This document shows positions 13,801-24,500 of a stretch of DNA of 64,000 bases, piece by piece; within the stretch, counting starts at the first letter, position 1, and every line of letters begins with the position of its first letter. The position numbers were made by a program, and so were the translations under genes. The notes beneath the pieces were generated by a model. It was not told where the DNA came from. It searched no databases and saw only the letters and a list, made by a program, of their open reading frames with translations. Origin of the DNA: Pardosa pseudoannulata (Eukaryota > Arthropoda > Arachnida > Araneae > Lycosidae); the NCBI GenBank assembly GCA_032207245.1, contig CM063500.1:63140425-63204424 (forward strand), read 5' to 3'.

Positions 13801-14603
13801 TTTCGTATTAAAATTCCTTATTTAGTATTTTCTACTTATTTTTCAATTTATGTACTATACCTTTTTTCCTCAAACCCGTTCATCGTTCTTCTAACTTTTA
13901 CAAATCTCAACAACGCCCAGGATATATTCTGTACCTCTGATACATATCTAGTAAAACATGTATGTTGTTCAATTAGGCTACAGGATTTTAAAAAATACAA
14001 CGCCAAGAGACCAATATAATATTTGACACAATTAAAATAGTTTTCTTTGAAGCAAATGAAGTACATGCCAAGTTATTATTTGAAAGAGACAAATTACGTT
14101 AAATACGATTTATACACTATTAATTGGCTTTAACTTTTAAACAGCCTGTTCATCATGCTCCTCAACCCTACAAGTTCGGCTATGACATCAAGGACAAGCA
14201 CGGAGAGCAGTACAGGCAGGAGGAAGGCAACGGTGGCCACGCCGTGAAGGGAAGCTACGGATTCACCGATGACCGAGGAGTTAAGAGGGAAGTCGACTAT
14301 GTTGCCGATCACGGTGGCTTCAGAGCTCAGGTCAAGACCAACGAGCCAGGAACAGCCAACCAGAACCCCGCAGCAGTACTCATGGTCTCTAATGCTCCTT
14401 ACGCTGGTGGTGTAGGACTCGGATATGGAGGAAACGGTCTCGGATACAACAACATCGGATATGGAGGTTACGGTCTGGCTGCACCTGCTCTTGGTTACGG
14501 TGTTGGTGCTGGAATCGGTGGATACGGATACGGAGCACCTGCTTACGGAGGTCTTGGCCTTGGAATCCTTGGTGGACTGGGATATGCTAGATACGGATAC
14601 TAG
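9986..14603 (+). CDS. Cuticle protein gene B, RR chitin-binding domain
   Basis: Complete three-exon gene: 9986-9997 (ATG ATC TCC CAG, donor GTAAGA), 13042-13089 (48 nt, acceptor CCCAG, donor GTAAGT) and 14145-14603 (acceptor AACAG, stop TAG). Both introns are phase 0. The product is 172 residues. Residues 1 to about 17 are a signal peptide (MISQVLFIAAIVSISVA), the chitin-binding RR domain spans about 29-90 (from [16 protein letters not shown] through GSYGFTDDRGVKREVDYVAD to VKTNEPGT), a [20 protein letters not shown] linker follows, and the tail is rich in Gly, Tyr, Leu and Ala, ending LGGLGYARYGY. Expected role: secreted chitin-associated structural protein of rigid cuticle. The start was chosen because the ATG-Q-GTAAG arrangement recurs in genes C and D. 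A 176-codon antisense frame over exon 3 is a composition artefact. Confidence 0.93.
10250..10872. repeat. Minisatellite in intron 1 of gene B, about 57-bp units
   Basis: About ten units around TTAACAAGTAGAGCTATTAA and TTACCTAATTACATTTCATA. In two units (near 10563-10604 and 10762-10822) the TATA part has expanded into pure (TA)n, a small case of a microsatellite born inside a minisatellite. Confidence 0.9.
11350..11635. repeat. Short degenerate direct repeats in intron 1 of gene B
   Basis: Three imperfect copies of a segment containing CATTAAGAGCAAATC, TTTTAATCTAGTTAAT and GAGATCGA(C/T)CT(C/T)GA, starting near 11360, 11430 and 11550. No function is apparent. Confidence 0.65.
12180..12480 (+). 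repeat. Dispersed repeat in intron 1 of gene B, paralogous to 59.9 and 62.0 kb
   Basis: Shares AGCATATTTACATCTTAA, TAACTATCTTGCTATTTAT, GAGTTATTTACTAAT and TTTGTAATATTTTATGGC, in the same order and orientation, with 59880-60150 and 61960-62205, and ends CATCTAACTAGTATCCATTC like both. It is an unclassified, probably transposable, family without a protein. Confidence 0.8.
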
Positions 14604-14648
14604 ATTAGAAATGTAATAGCATTCTGAGTTTAAATGTTGTAAAAGTAA

Positions 14649-14654
14649 AATAAA
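14649..14654 (+). terminator. Poly(A) signal of gene B
   Basis: AATAAA 46 nt after the TAG stop, in the context AAGTAAAATAAAAATCATT, which closely resembles the context in gene A. Confidence 0.75.
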
Positions 14655-17600
14655 AATCATTTACTTAAAATCAATAGTTTTTGTATTTCAAAGTTGCAGT
14701 TATTAAAAATAGAAGATTTTTTACATTTTTATTGTTATCTGTTAGGTAGTGTTGGGAACTAAAAAGATAATTTCTTATAAAAAAAATCTCTCTAGCTTAT
14801 TTTCAATTTTATTTTAGGAAAAATTTGCTTTTAATCGTTTTACTGCCTCTTACAAATGTAAGAGGATTATATAAATGCGCTCTGTGTTATTCATAAAAAT
14901 ACAGGACATGCTTAAAAAAATAAGGTGTTTAAAGTGTTTGAAAGGGGACAATACTACCTACTTTATTACATTTATGTGTATTATAGAAAAGAAAAAATGA
15001 TATATAATATGATGTTAAAAAATTGTTTTGGAATTGAATACATAATTCTATAGTATAAATCTAGCAGGGGACTTGTAGTAACTAATCTCTATTAATAGAG
15101 TAAAGACATAATTTAGGAAAGTTTTTTAACTTGCAATGAGGATCACAATTTAAATAAATACCTCTTAAACGCAGTTATGCAAACAAGAAGTTTCATCTCT
15201 TACAATGTGTTTCTGCGTCATGATACAATATATATCCTCCTATAGTAGTTCTTGGCTTATGGAAATGGAGGATACAAAACAAATTTCTAAAATAAACTAT
15301 ACAGACACGAAGTACAAGTTAAAATACATTTACATTTCCACACGGGAAACCGAAACAATTTTCACAGGTGAAAACTTTGTAACATTTTGTTTCTTAGTAT
15401 GGAATAGAATGAAGCCATAATGGTGATCGTATTATAAACGTACATAAAATACTTAATACATGTGTGAAAGTTGATTTTAGACTTTTAAACTATATTTTTG
15501 TAAATTAAATCCAGTCTTCAGTCTTTTTACAATGCAAAAAAATTACTAACAGTTTTATATAATTTAGCTATGTATTTTTTTCAATTGATTCAATTTTTTT
15601 CACAAAATGAATAAAGTGCTAATTGCAGCAGTTTCCAAGCTAGCTGTGAAGAGTGAGACTGTTGCAAGGGGGTATGCTTCAAGTCACACTTTATTTAATT
15701 CCTCAATTTTTTTTTACCCTTTGTAACATCATAGTTATATGAAACTAGTTTTTTAGCTGCAACTGTTTTCAAGATAAAGTATCTATCACATTTATTGATT
15801 GAAAAGAAACTAAGAGTAACGATATCTACAATGATACCACGGTGTGAGAAAATGTGAGCTGAAGAAGAAATGAATTAAAATATAGTTATGCTTTATTAAT
15901 TATGACATGAATTCTAGTTTTTGCTTTTTTGTAAGATTTGTTTCTCTCCCAATTGAAATGAATATTACTTATAAATATTTTATGTATATTTATAAATAAT
16001 GTAGTTATTATTTTGTAGATAATTAAATAAATTGCAGTATCATGTGAATATTTATAAAACTAGGTTGTCACGAGAATTGTGGAAGGTGCAAAATTTTTCC
16101 TTATAAAAAACGGGAGAAGGGGGAGCAGGTACAAAAAGTTTGGAAACAGCTGGTTTTGTATGTCCTCGTTAATAGTACTTATGAAAAATATTTTAACTCG
16201 TTTCAGAATAGCAAAATATATTGCCACTTCAGCAATGATCATTAGAAGGGCAGAAACAGTTAATAACACTATGTCTTAAAGAACGTAGTAAGACTTTTTG
16301 TAATAAATTTCATAGCATTCAATTTCTGAATCATTTCAATTTTTTTAAATGGTAGTATTCAAATATTTAATTGTATGAAAATTGATTATATTAAATGCTT
16401 TTTAATTGTTTACACTTAGTTTACATAATATATATACAACCCGTAAAATTATTTCTCACCGATCCCAAATGAAGTTATAGCATGTATTGTTTTGGTGCCA
16501 GGTTTAGTAACGCACCTTTAATGCAGTTATGCCGTTGGATGCAACTCACTGTTTCTAATATTTGCAAAAAAAATCTTTCATTTTCATCGTAATGAAGGTG
16601 TCTTGATTCACGCGTCTTACACAGGCAAGACACAAACAAGCATCTCATGATTTGTCTTCTAGAGGGGTATAAACACATGAATAATTTCACATGAGAATAA
16701 GACCTAAAGGGTCTCAGCGATTTTAAACGTTAAAAACTCGAAATTTTTTTAATTGATTATATTTCTTCATCTGTATCTGAACATATTAAAAATACACTTT
16801 TAAAAATTTACTGTAGATCTCGAATTATAATCAAAGCAATGTTTAGATTTATGGCATATCCGGAGCTTATTTATATTCTATCATGTCTACTGACGCTAGA
16901 CACGTTAGCTGATCTATGATTGCAGAAAAACGAGTGGATCTTCAAACTTTGCAAACCAGACAGGCTAAAAGAGGAAAAAGACATAAAGATGAAAAGCTGA
17001 TTTTAGCTGAAGGTACTTCTTATGTATCTCGAGGAATTCAATGAAATTATGTTTATTATATAGGTTTCTTTCTCATTACTTAACCTTTAGAAGCTTTTTT
17101 GTTTCAGAATTATAATTTTCACCTCTATCCGTAAGATTAAAAAAAATCTATTCAATCTATCTGCTTGAAATGTTTCCTGTCTAAATACATGTTTATTATC
17201 AATAGAATAAATTAATATGTTTTTGAAATTTTAATATGAATAAACTATCCGAATTTGTTAGAAAATGAATAAAATATCCGAAGTGAATCAAGAGAGAATT
17301 TGGACGAATTAATAGCAAAATTTGCGAGCTTCCACTCCGTAAAGATGTGTGCGAATGAAATGTTATCAACAGTGCCTATGTTCCCCGCTACTCTGTCCAT
17401 TTATATACCCTTAAATCGGTGTTTAATGATATAGCACCTACCATACAATAAAGTATGTTACCTATATATTAGCTTGTTTAAAAAGGGAGAGGCAAAATGT
17501 TCGAAAAAAAGACATAAAATCTGTAGGTGTATTTATTAAGTTATTTTATATGTTGATATATTTATTTATGTTTCTTTCTGGGTTTTTTTTTTTGGGGGGG

Positions 17601-18253
17601 TATGGGAGTAATGCTCTCATGTGCACAAATAGACAGCTCGTTTATCATTTATGTATGAACAATCGCTGTATCATATACAATCTTCTTTCAGCAGTCGTTT
17701 GTCCGAGTAGCATAAGTCCCATATCGAATTAAATAAATATAAAATATGAATTACATATAGAGATAATCAAACACACAAGATTGAATATTTACTATTGTGT
17801 GTTTAATTAGCAAAGAGTGTTATTCATGTTATGCTACAAAGGGGTATTAATAAAGTAAAGCATAGTTATAGTAGGCTGTTCCTACACAAGTTTGGAGAAG
17901 TCTGCATCTTCACTTTCAATGTATCTAAAGGTTGGCCAACAAGGACATATTTTATACCAATTGAAAAGAGGAGAAAATGTTTTAAAAATGTAAATGGAAT
18001 CTGTAGAATTAGTATTATTATTCATATATAAATTATAAAATAGTCCTACATATAAGAAAATTATAAAAGCTAACAGAACAAAATTAGAAAAAAAAATTTA
18101 ATAATGACTAAATAATGAAATAAATATTTATGAAATATAAAAGAATAAAACCTCTATAAAATAAGAATTTTGCAAAGGAAATTTAATTTATAAAAAAACC
18201 CTATTTAGTCATCCTTTTAAAGTTGTCAATTTTAATCATGCCATCTATCTTAA
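14655..18253. other. Intergenic AT-rich DNA, no feature seen
   Basis: Both strands were scanned. Frames at 15205, 16060/16079, 16475, 17550 and 17831 are short and unrelated to known proteins, with no splice context like the cuticle genes. No repeat family shared with the rest of the window was recognised. Confidence 0.5.
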
Positions 18254-18558
18254 GGGCCAGTCTCACCAAAGTCGTTTAACGGCTAATCGCGATTAACCCA
18301 TGGCGCCAACCAATGGTGGGACACAATTCTCCTTATAAGCAGAGATTAATCGTGGCTAGTCGTTTAACGGCTAACCACGATTAATCTCTGTTTAAACCAA
18401 TGGAGAATTAAGTCCCACCATTGATTGGCGTCATGGCTACTCGTTTAATGGTTAACCCAAGATTAATCTCTGTTTATACAGAGAATTGTGTCCCACTATT
18501 GGTTGGTGCCATGGGTTAATCGCGGTTAGCCGTTAAACGACTTTCATGAGACCGGCTC
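18254..18558. mobile_element. Harbinger-like foldback MITE, compound copy 1
   Basis: Begins GGGCCAGTCTCACCAAAGTC after TTAA and ends ACGACTTTCATGAGACCGGC. The element is roughly twice the length of its relatives at 28.3-31.9 kb because the internal motifs (CGTTTAACGGCTAA, ATTAATCTCTGTTTA, CCAACCAATGGTGGGA) occur several times in alternating orientation, so it looks like a nested or tandem copy. Other copies show 3-bp TTA/TAA target duplications, which is why I suggest PIF/Harbinger. Confidence 0.75.
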
Positions 18559-19149
18559 TTTGAATTTAATTTTTATGCATTTCAAGGTTAAATTTCTTAG
18601 ATGGTGATATACTTTCCCAATAATACTCAACTAATAAATATTATTACAGCTTACAAAACACATCTTCTACATATTAATTTAAATCACATTCTAAACAGTA
18701 ATTTGTAGTCTGATAACAGCAGTGGTACTGTTCAACAAGTGCGCTTCGATACATGCGTACAAGTCTTAAAAGAATAAATATAATTTTAAAAACGGTATTA
18801 CTCAGTAAAAATGGATAAAAGTTTTAGTTTTAAAGATGCAACGATTAAAGTTATCGAGCATAAAATTTATTTAAGAAATTTTATTCGATTTTCACTTTGT
18901 TAACAAGCATCTTATTCCTTTTTCTTATATAATTTGTACAGAATGTTTTTAAAAAATACCTTAATTTGTATTTCTTTGCTTAAAAATAAAATTTCACCAT
19001 TCTTCGGCGAATTTTTTTTTAGTATGTGAGATCCTTAAATACAGATGACACGTCGAAATAAGTCAAAACTCATTCAGTGATGGTTAAAATTGATATTTAA
19101 ATCACCTTGTCCGCACGCAAAGATGTAAAGCAGAAACTAGTTAAAATGG

Positions 19150-20190
19150 TTTTTACTTTAAAATTTGAAAACCAAAAGGTTTCAAGACACAAAAATTACT
19201 TCAATTCTTACGGACGAGGGAATAATAAGTTTGAAATATGTAGAGTACTATGTAGGAGTATAATCACTTTTCTCTCAACATCTAAGTTTGGAAAACCGTG
19301 TTCAATTTCGTAAAATCTGAAGACCAATAGGTTTCGAGATACAAAAATTTCTTCAATTCGCACGGAAAAGGGACTAATAAGTTTGAAATATGCAGATTAT
19401 TCTGTAAGAGTATAATCACTTTTTCTCTCAACATGTAAGTTTGGAGAACCATGTTCATTTTAGTAAAATCTGAAGACCAAAAGGTTTCGAGTTACAAAAT
19501 TTCCTTCAGTTCGTACGGAAGAGATTGAATTATAAGCTTGAAATATATAGGTTATTCTGTATAATCACTTTTCTCTCATCATGTAAGTTTGGAGTACTGT
19601 GTTTAGTCTATTGAATCTGAAGACCAATAGGTTTCGAGATACAAAAATTTCTTCAATTCGTACGGAGTAGGGCATAATAAGTTTGGAATATGTAGAGTAT
19701 TCTATAGGAGTATAATCATTTTTTCTCTCAACATGTAAGTTTGGAGAACCATGTTCATTTTAGTAAAATCTGAAGACCAAAAGGTTTCGAGTTACAAAAT
19801 TTCCTTCAGTTCGTACGGAGTAGGGCATAATAAGTTTGAAACATGTAGAGTATTCTGTAAGAGTATAATCACTTTTCTCTCAACATGTATATTTGGAGTA
19901 CCGTGTTAAGTCTATTTAATCTGAAGACCAAAAAGTTTCGAGATACAAAAATCCTTCAATTCGTACGGAGTAGGGCATAATAAGTTTGAAATATGTAGAG
20001 TATTCTATAGGAGTATAATCATTTTTTCTCTCAACATGTAAGTTTGGAGAACCCTGTTCAGTCTAGTAAAATCTGAGGACCCAAAGGTTTCGAGATACAA
20101 AAATTTCTTCAATTCGTACGGAGTAGGGCATAATAAGTTTGAAATATGTAGAGTATTTTGTAGGATTAAAATCACTTTTCCTCCCAACAG
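19150..20190. repeat. Tandem array upstream of gene C, about 150-bp units
   Basis: Seven units recognised by TCTGAAGACCAATAGGTTTC, TTCAATTCGTACGGAGTAGG, AATAAGTTTGAAATATGTAG and TTTTCTCTCAACATGTAAGT. The TACGGA-like landmark recurs at about 19210, 19362, 19514, 19659, 19815, 19965 and 20117. It is private to this spacer within the window. Confidence 0.92.
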
Positions 20191-20329
20191 GTAATTTCGC
20201 TTCCAGTTAAGTAAACTGAACTTTGAAACGAGCTGAAAATCTATTTTTAATGCTCCTGTACCGATGTACTTTCCTACGATGGTCAGCACTAGCATACATA
20301 GCTGTGAAATAAATTTTCAAGAAGAATTT

Positions 20330-21030
20330 AGGTGCAGGTGTTGACTTCGTGTTTTAGTGGGGACCCCTGAGGAGGAGTTATAGATAGGAGTGGCACAAGT
20401 GTAACGGTCAAGCTCAGACAGGGATGTAGCCGTTAGTTATGGGGGCAGGGACAAAGCATAAGTATCAACTTTCACCAAAGGGGCTACTTTAATGAGCCCA
20501 CCTGCACTTCCAAAGGAGGTGCAGATGTGGGAAAATTTCACAAGTGATTGACAAAGAATAAAAGGGCGTTAAAACCGAGTGATGAGTTGTGAAAGAGAGT
20601 GAAAAAAGGAGTCGAGATCGAGATTCAAGAGTTGCTGGACATCGAAATCCCGTGCCTGCAAGCCCATACCGACGTCCTGTACGCCCAAACGCCAGCACCG
20701 ACTTACAGCCTTTTGACAGCCCCAGCCTGCTACCCTGTAATTACTGGAGGTAAACTTGATAATACTCATAATTATTACCTTATGTCTAAGAATCTTTTGA
20801 TTAAGGAATAACGTATAAAAACAAAAAGAAAATTGTAATGAATCGTTGTACAGTGATGAACGTCGAGTAATGAATTTTATATATATTAATCCAGAAATAA
20901 TGTCTGTAAATAATTAGTGTACATAATAAATGTTTTAGTTTAAATATAAGGCATTATATTTAAACTGTATTTCCCCTTTGAAAACGAATACTGGTGTTAG
21001 CGTTGTAAGTACATTACAACAGCTCCTATA
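20330..21030 (+). mobile_element. Solo-LTR-like repeat, copy 1
   Basis: Matches 26460-27300 in reverse orientation: GGGACCCCTG, AACGGTCAAGCTC, CTACTTTAATGAG(C/T)CCACC, GATGTGGGAAA, then CTGTATTTCCCC, and the shared end GTTGTAAGTACATTACAACA. A poly(A)-signal-like AATAAA and the CA terminus suggest a long terminal repeat, but a matching TG start and target duplication were not fixed, so the class is uncertain. The frame at 20599-20811 lies inside it and is not a gene. Confidence 0.6.
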
Positions 21031-21359
21031 CAATGTTTTACTTTTTGCACATAACGAAAAATAAATTAACTATGTTGTAACTACAGTGTGACGTGTTAGT
21101 ATTAATGAAAAAAACCTGAATTTCGCTGCTATCAGCCACATTCGTGACTATCTCTATGATAACAGCACAATACTGATATTAAAACCTCAAAATTAGGAAC
21201 TTCCTCATTGTAGAAATATCTGAAATTTTAGAATAGAAATCTTTATTTTCTATATCTGTTAAGCAGTTGTATATAAGCAGATCACCCTATATGACAAAGA
21301 ATGTTCATTTTTTTTTGTCTCTATAAAGCAATAAATTCTTTTAGTTTAGTGATGCTTAG

Positions 21360-21520
21360 AATTATCCTTTTGTTGTATATACTACATATTTTAAAGAAAT
21401 GATTATTCGAGCGTAAAAGGATTACCGCATGCATTAAATTCAAATAAAATGTCCGATGTATATAAAAGCATTGAAAATCATATTTCCCACTAGTTGAGTG
21501 TAAGCAAAACAACCCCAAAA
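21360..21520 (+). promoter_or_regulatory. Promoter and 5' UTR of gene C
   Basis: TATAAAAG at 21461-21468 is followed by an initiator region near 21491 (CTAGTTGAG) and a leader to ATG 21521. The homology to the gene B promoter is plain over about 160 bp (CCTTTTGTTGTAT, ACTACATATTTTAAA, TTAAATTCAAATAAAAT). Confidence 0.75.
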
Positions 21521-24500
21521 ATGATCTCTCAGGTAAGATAATGTGACGTACTCTTATTCCCAATTTCAAAATTTTGTAGGATTTAAACTTTGCATTCTTG
21601 AATTTTTATGTTTCCCTTGATTGAAAATGTGAGTGATAAATATTTAGAAGGCATTAATCCTTTTTAATTCAAACACACAATAACTAATGAATATGAGTTA
21701 AACGACCTCTTTTTAAACATTTAGTTCTAATCTGCTAATTAAGCTATTAAGATACATATTTACGTAAACATGTGGTTAGTATTAAAAAATAATTTCCAGT
21801 ACAAATATTCATGAAATTTGTTTAGTGCATTTCCGTAGTGGACAAATTACGTTTTGAGATTAAAAAAAAGACTTCATAACAACACCCTATTTCCTATTTA
21901 ATGTAAAAAAAGTTCTGTTCAGTTTACAAGTGAATTTTTTAAAAATCTTTTACAAAGTTTGAACCCTATAAAGATCATTTAGTTTAGCTGTAGGAAACAA
22001 ATTATTTTAAAAAATATAAAATAAATATACCAAGTGTAAAATTAGAAATCCAAATCCCAGAAAATAACTTTAAAAATTTGTTAATTGAAGCTTATTTTTA
22101 TATCAAATAAAAGCTAATTGTCTTTTTTATTTTCTGAACCTCAATTATATTAATATCAAGTTTGTACTTTATAACGTAATTCTTAATATTTTAATTATTT
22201 AATTTAAATGATTTATATTTTAATTATTTAATTTTAATGATTTTAAGTCTTTATAATCAAGACTTAAAATCTTCATGGTAACAGTCTTTTGTCGATTAAA
22301 CATAAAATAAAAACTTTTAATCTGTTATAAATTTTGTATTAGGAATTATTTTTCTTATTCAGCTGTCAACAACGCTCTCTTTAGGAGAATTTGTTACAAA
22401 GTTGCATCACAAGTCGATTGCATTAAGAAGTATCCAAACTTAAAATCGCTATTATAAGTCATTTGTCGATTTAATATAAAATAAAAAGTTTAACCAGTTA
22501 TAAATTTTGTATTAGTGATTAATTTTCGTATCCAACTGTCAACAACGCTCTCTTCAGGAGAATTTGTTACAAAGTTGCATCACAAGTCGACTGCATTAAG
22601 AAGTGTCCAGACTTAAAATCGCTATTATAACACTCATTTGTCGATTTAATATAACATAAAAAGTTTTAACCAGTTATAAATTTTGTATTAGGGATTATTT
22701 TTTTTATCCAACTGTCAACAACGCTCTCTTTAGGAGAATTTGTTATAAAGTTGCATCACAAGTTGACTACATTAAGGAGTATCGAGACTTAAATTCTTCA
22801 TGGTAACAGTCTTTTGTCAATTTAACATAAAATAAAAAGTTTTAATCTATTATAAATTTTCTATTAGGGATTATTTTTTTTATCCAACTGTCAACAACGC
22901 TCTCTTTAGGAGAATTTGTTACAAAGTTGCATCACAAGTCGACTGCATTAAGGATTGTCCAGACTTAAAATCACTATTATAAAAGTCATTTGTGGATTTA
23001 ATATAACATAAAAAGTTTTAACGAGTTATAAATTTTGTATTAGGAATTATTTTTCTTATCCAGCTGTCAACAACGCTCTCTTTAGGAGAATTTGTTACAA
23101 AGTTGCATCACAAGTCGACTGCATTAAGGATTGTCCAGACTTAAAATCACTATTATAAAAGTCATTTGTGGATTTAATATAACATAAAAAGTTTTAACGA
23201 GTTGTAAATTTTGTATTAGTGATTACTTTTTTTATCCAACTGTCAACAACGCTCTCTTTTGGAGAATTTGTTACAAAGTTGTATCAGAAGACAACTGCAT
23301 TAAGGAGTATTGAGACTTAAATTCTTCATGGTAATAGTCTTTTGTCAATTTAACATAAAATAAAAAGTTTTAATCAGTTATAAATTTTGTATTAGGAATT
23401 ATTTTTCGTATCCAGCTGCAACAATGCTTTCTTTAGGAGAATTTGCTACAAAGTTGCATCTCAAGTCGATTGCATTGAGAAGTATCCAGACTTAAAATCT
23501 TCATTGTAACGGTCTTTTGTCATTTCAACATAAAATAAAAAGTTCTGCTCCTTTAAGAATGCTCTTGAGCAAAACAATAGACCGTAGCTGTCCAAACCAT
23601 ACCTTTTAGAAATCATTTTTTTTTTCTGTTGCAAATTATTTCAAAACATTTTAAGAGATATTGAACTCCGTCATTTCAAGTTATTATTTCTTCAAATAAC
23701 TTTAAATATATTCATCAAATGAAAAATATGAAATTCCTTTGCCCTGAAAATATCTTTTTAAATAGGCATATTATAAACTAAATGTTTGTTAAACTAAATT
23801 CAAATCTCTTTTTAATTTTGTAACCTAACACTATAAAGGTATCTGATATTTTACAATTTTAAAAATTTAAAAGCTGTGAAGAAATTAAAAATTCAAAAAT
23901 ATATCTCTATAGTGCTCTAAAATAAAATACATCGCTCAGATAGATATAACTGAGTTTGTAAGAATAAAAAAGATAATCAGTGTTTATTTTCTATAAAAAA
24001 TTAGATTCTAATTTATAAATTTCAAAATATATTTTTCAGATAATTAGATTTATACTTTTTTACTTGGTTTATATGTTTCATATTTTTAATGTTTCATATA
24101 ACAAAACTAATTTTCATAAAGACTGAATCCTTCTTCATTATAGTGGTACTATTTTGTTGATATACCCTGAACGTTCCATTGCTAATACAAATAAATATTT
24201 TTAATATTGTTTCTCGAACCTAAACTATTCCTACAAATTAACAAAAAAAGGATAATTTTACCATTATACATATCGGTTTTAAACGACTGTAACATTTGAT
24301 GCATACAGATGTAACTTTTTCCTCGGATAAAAAGTATATTCTTTAAACCAATAAAAGGCATTAAAAATATGAAGATGTAAATATATGTATAAATATTATT
24401 TTGAATTTTTCTCCAGCATTTTGACATTTTATAAAGCCTCAAGGATGCACAGGAGCGGAACTCAGCATAACCTATCAGAATAGAATTATTTTAATCAGAA

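Noticed and set aside
14425..14616. Overlapping plus-strand frames in the glycine-rich tails (also 29358-29594 and 45425-45715)
   Set aside because: Shifted-frame readings of GGATATGG-type repeats (MVDMVT patterns), not proteins.
14130..14660. 176-codon antisense frame over gene B exon 3, with similar ones over A, C, D and E
   Set aside because: The sense strand has the chitin-binding domain, splice sites and stop; the antisense frames follow from its codon bias and have no start or splice context.
20599..20811. 70-codon frame with balanced composition
   Set aside because: Lies inside an LTR-like repeat whose second copy at 26.5-27.3 kb does not preserve the frame.
22250..23545. Regularly spaced repeats resembling a CRISPR array
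   Set aside because: Units are contiguous 176-bp tandem repeats without unique spacers, in an intron of an animal gene.
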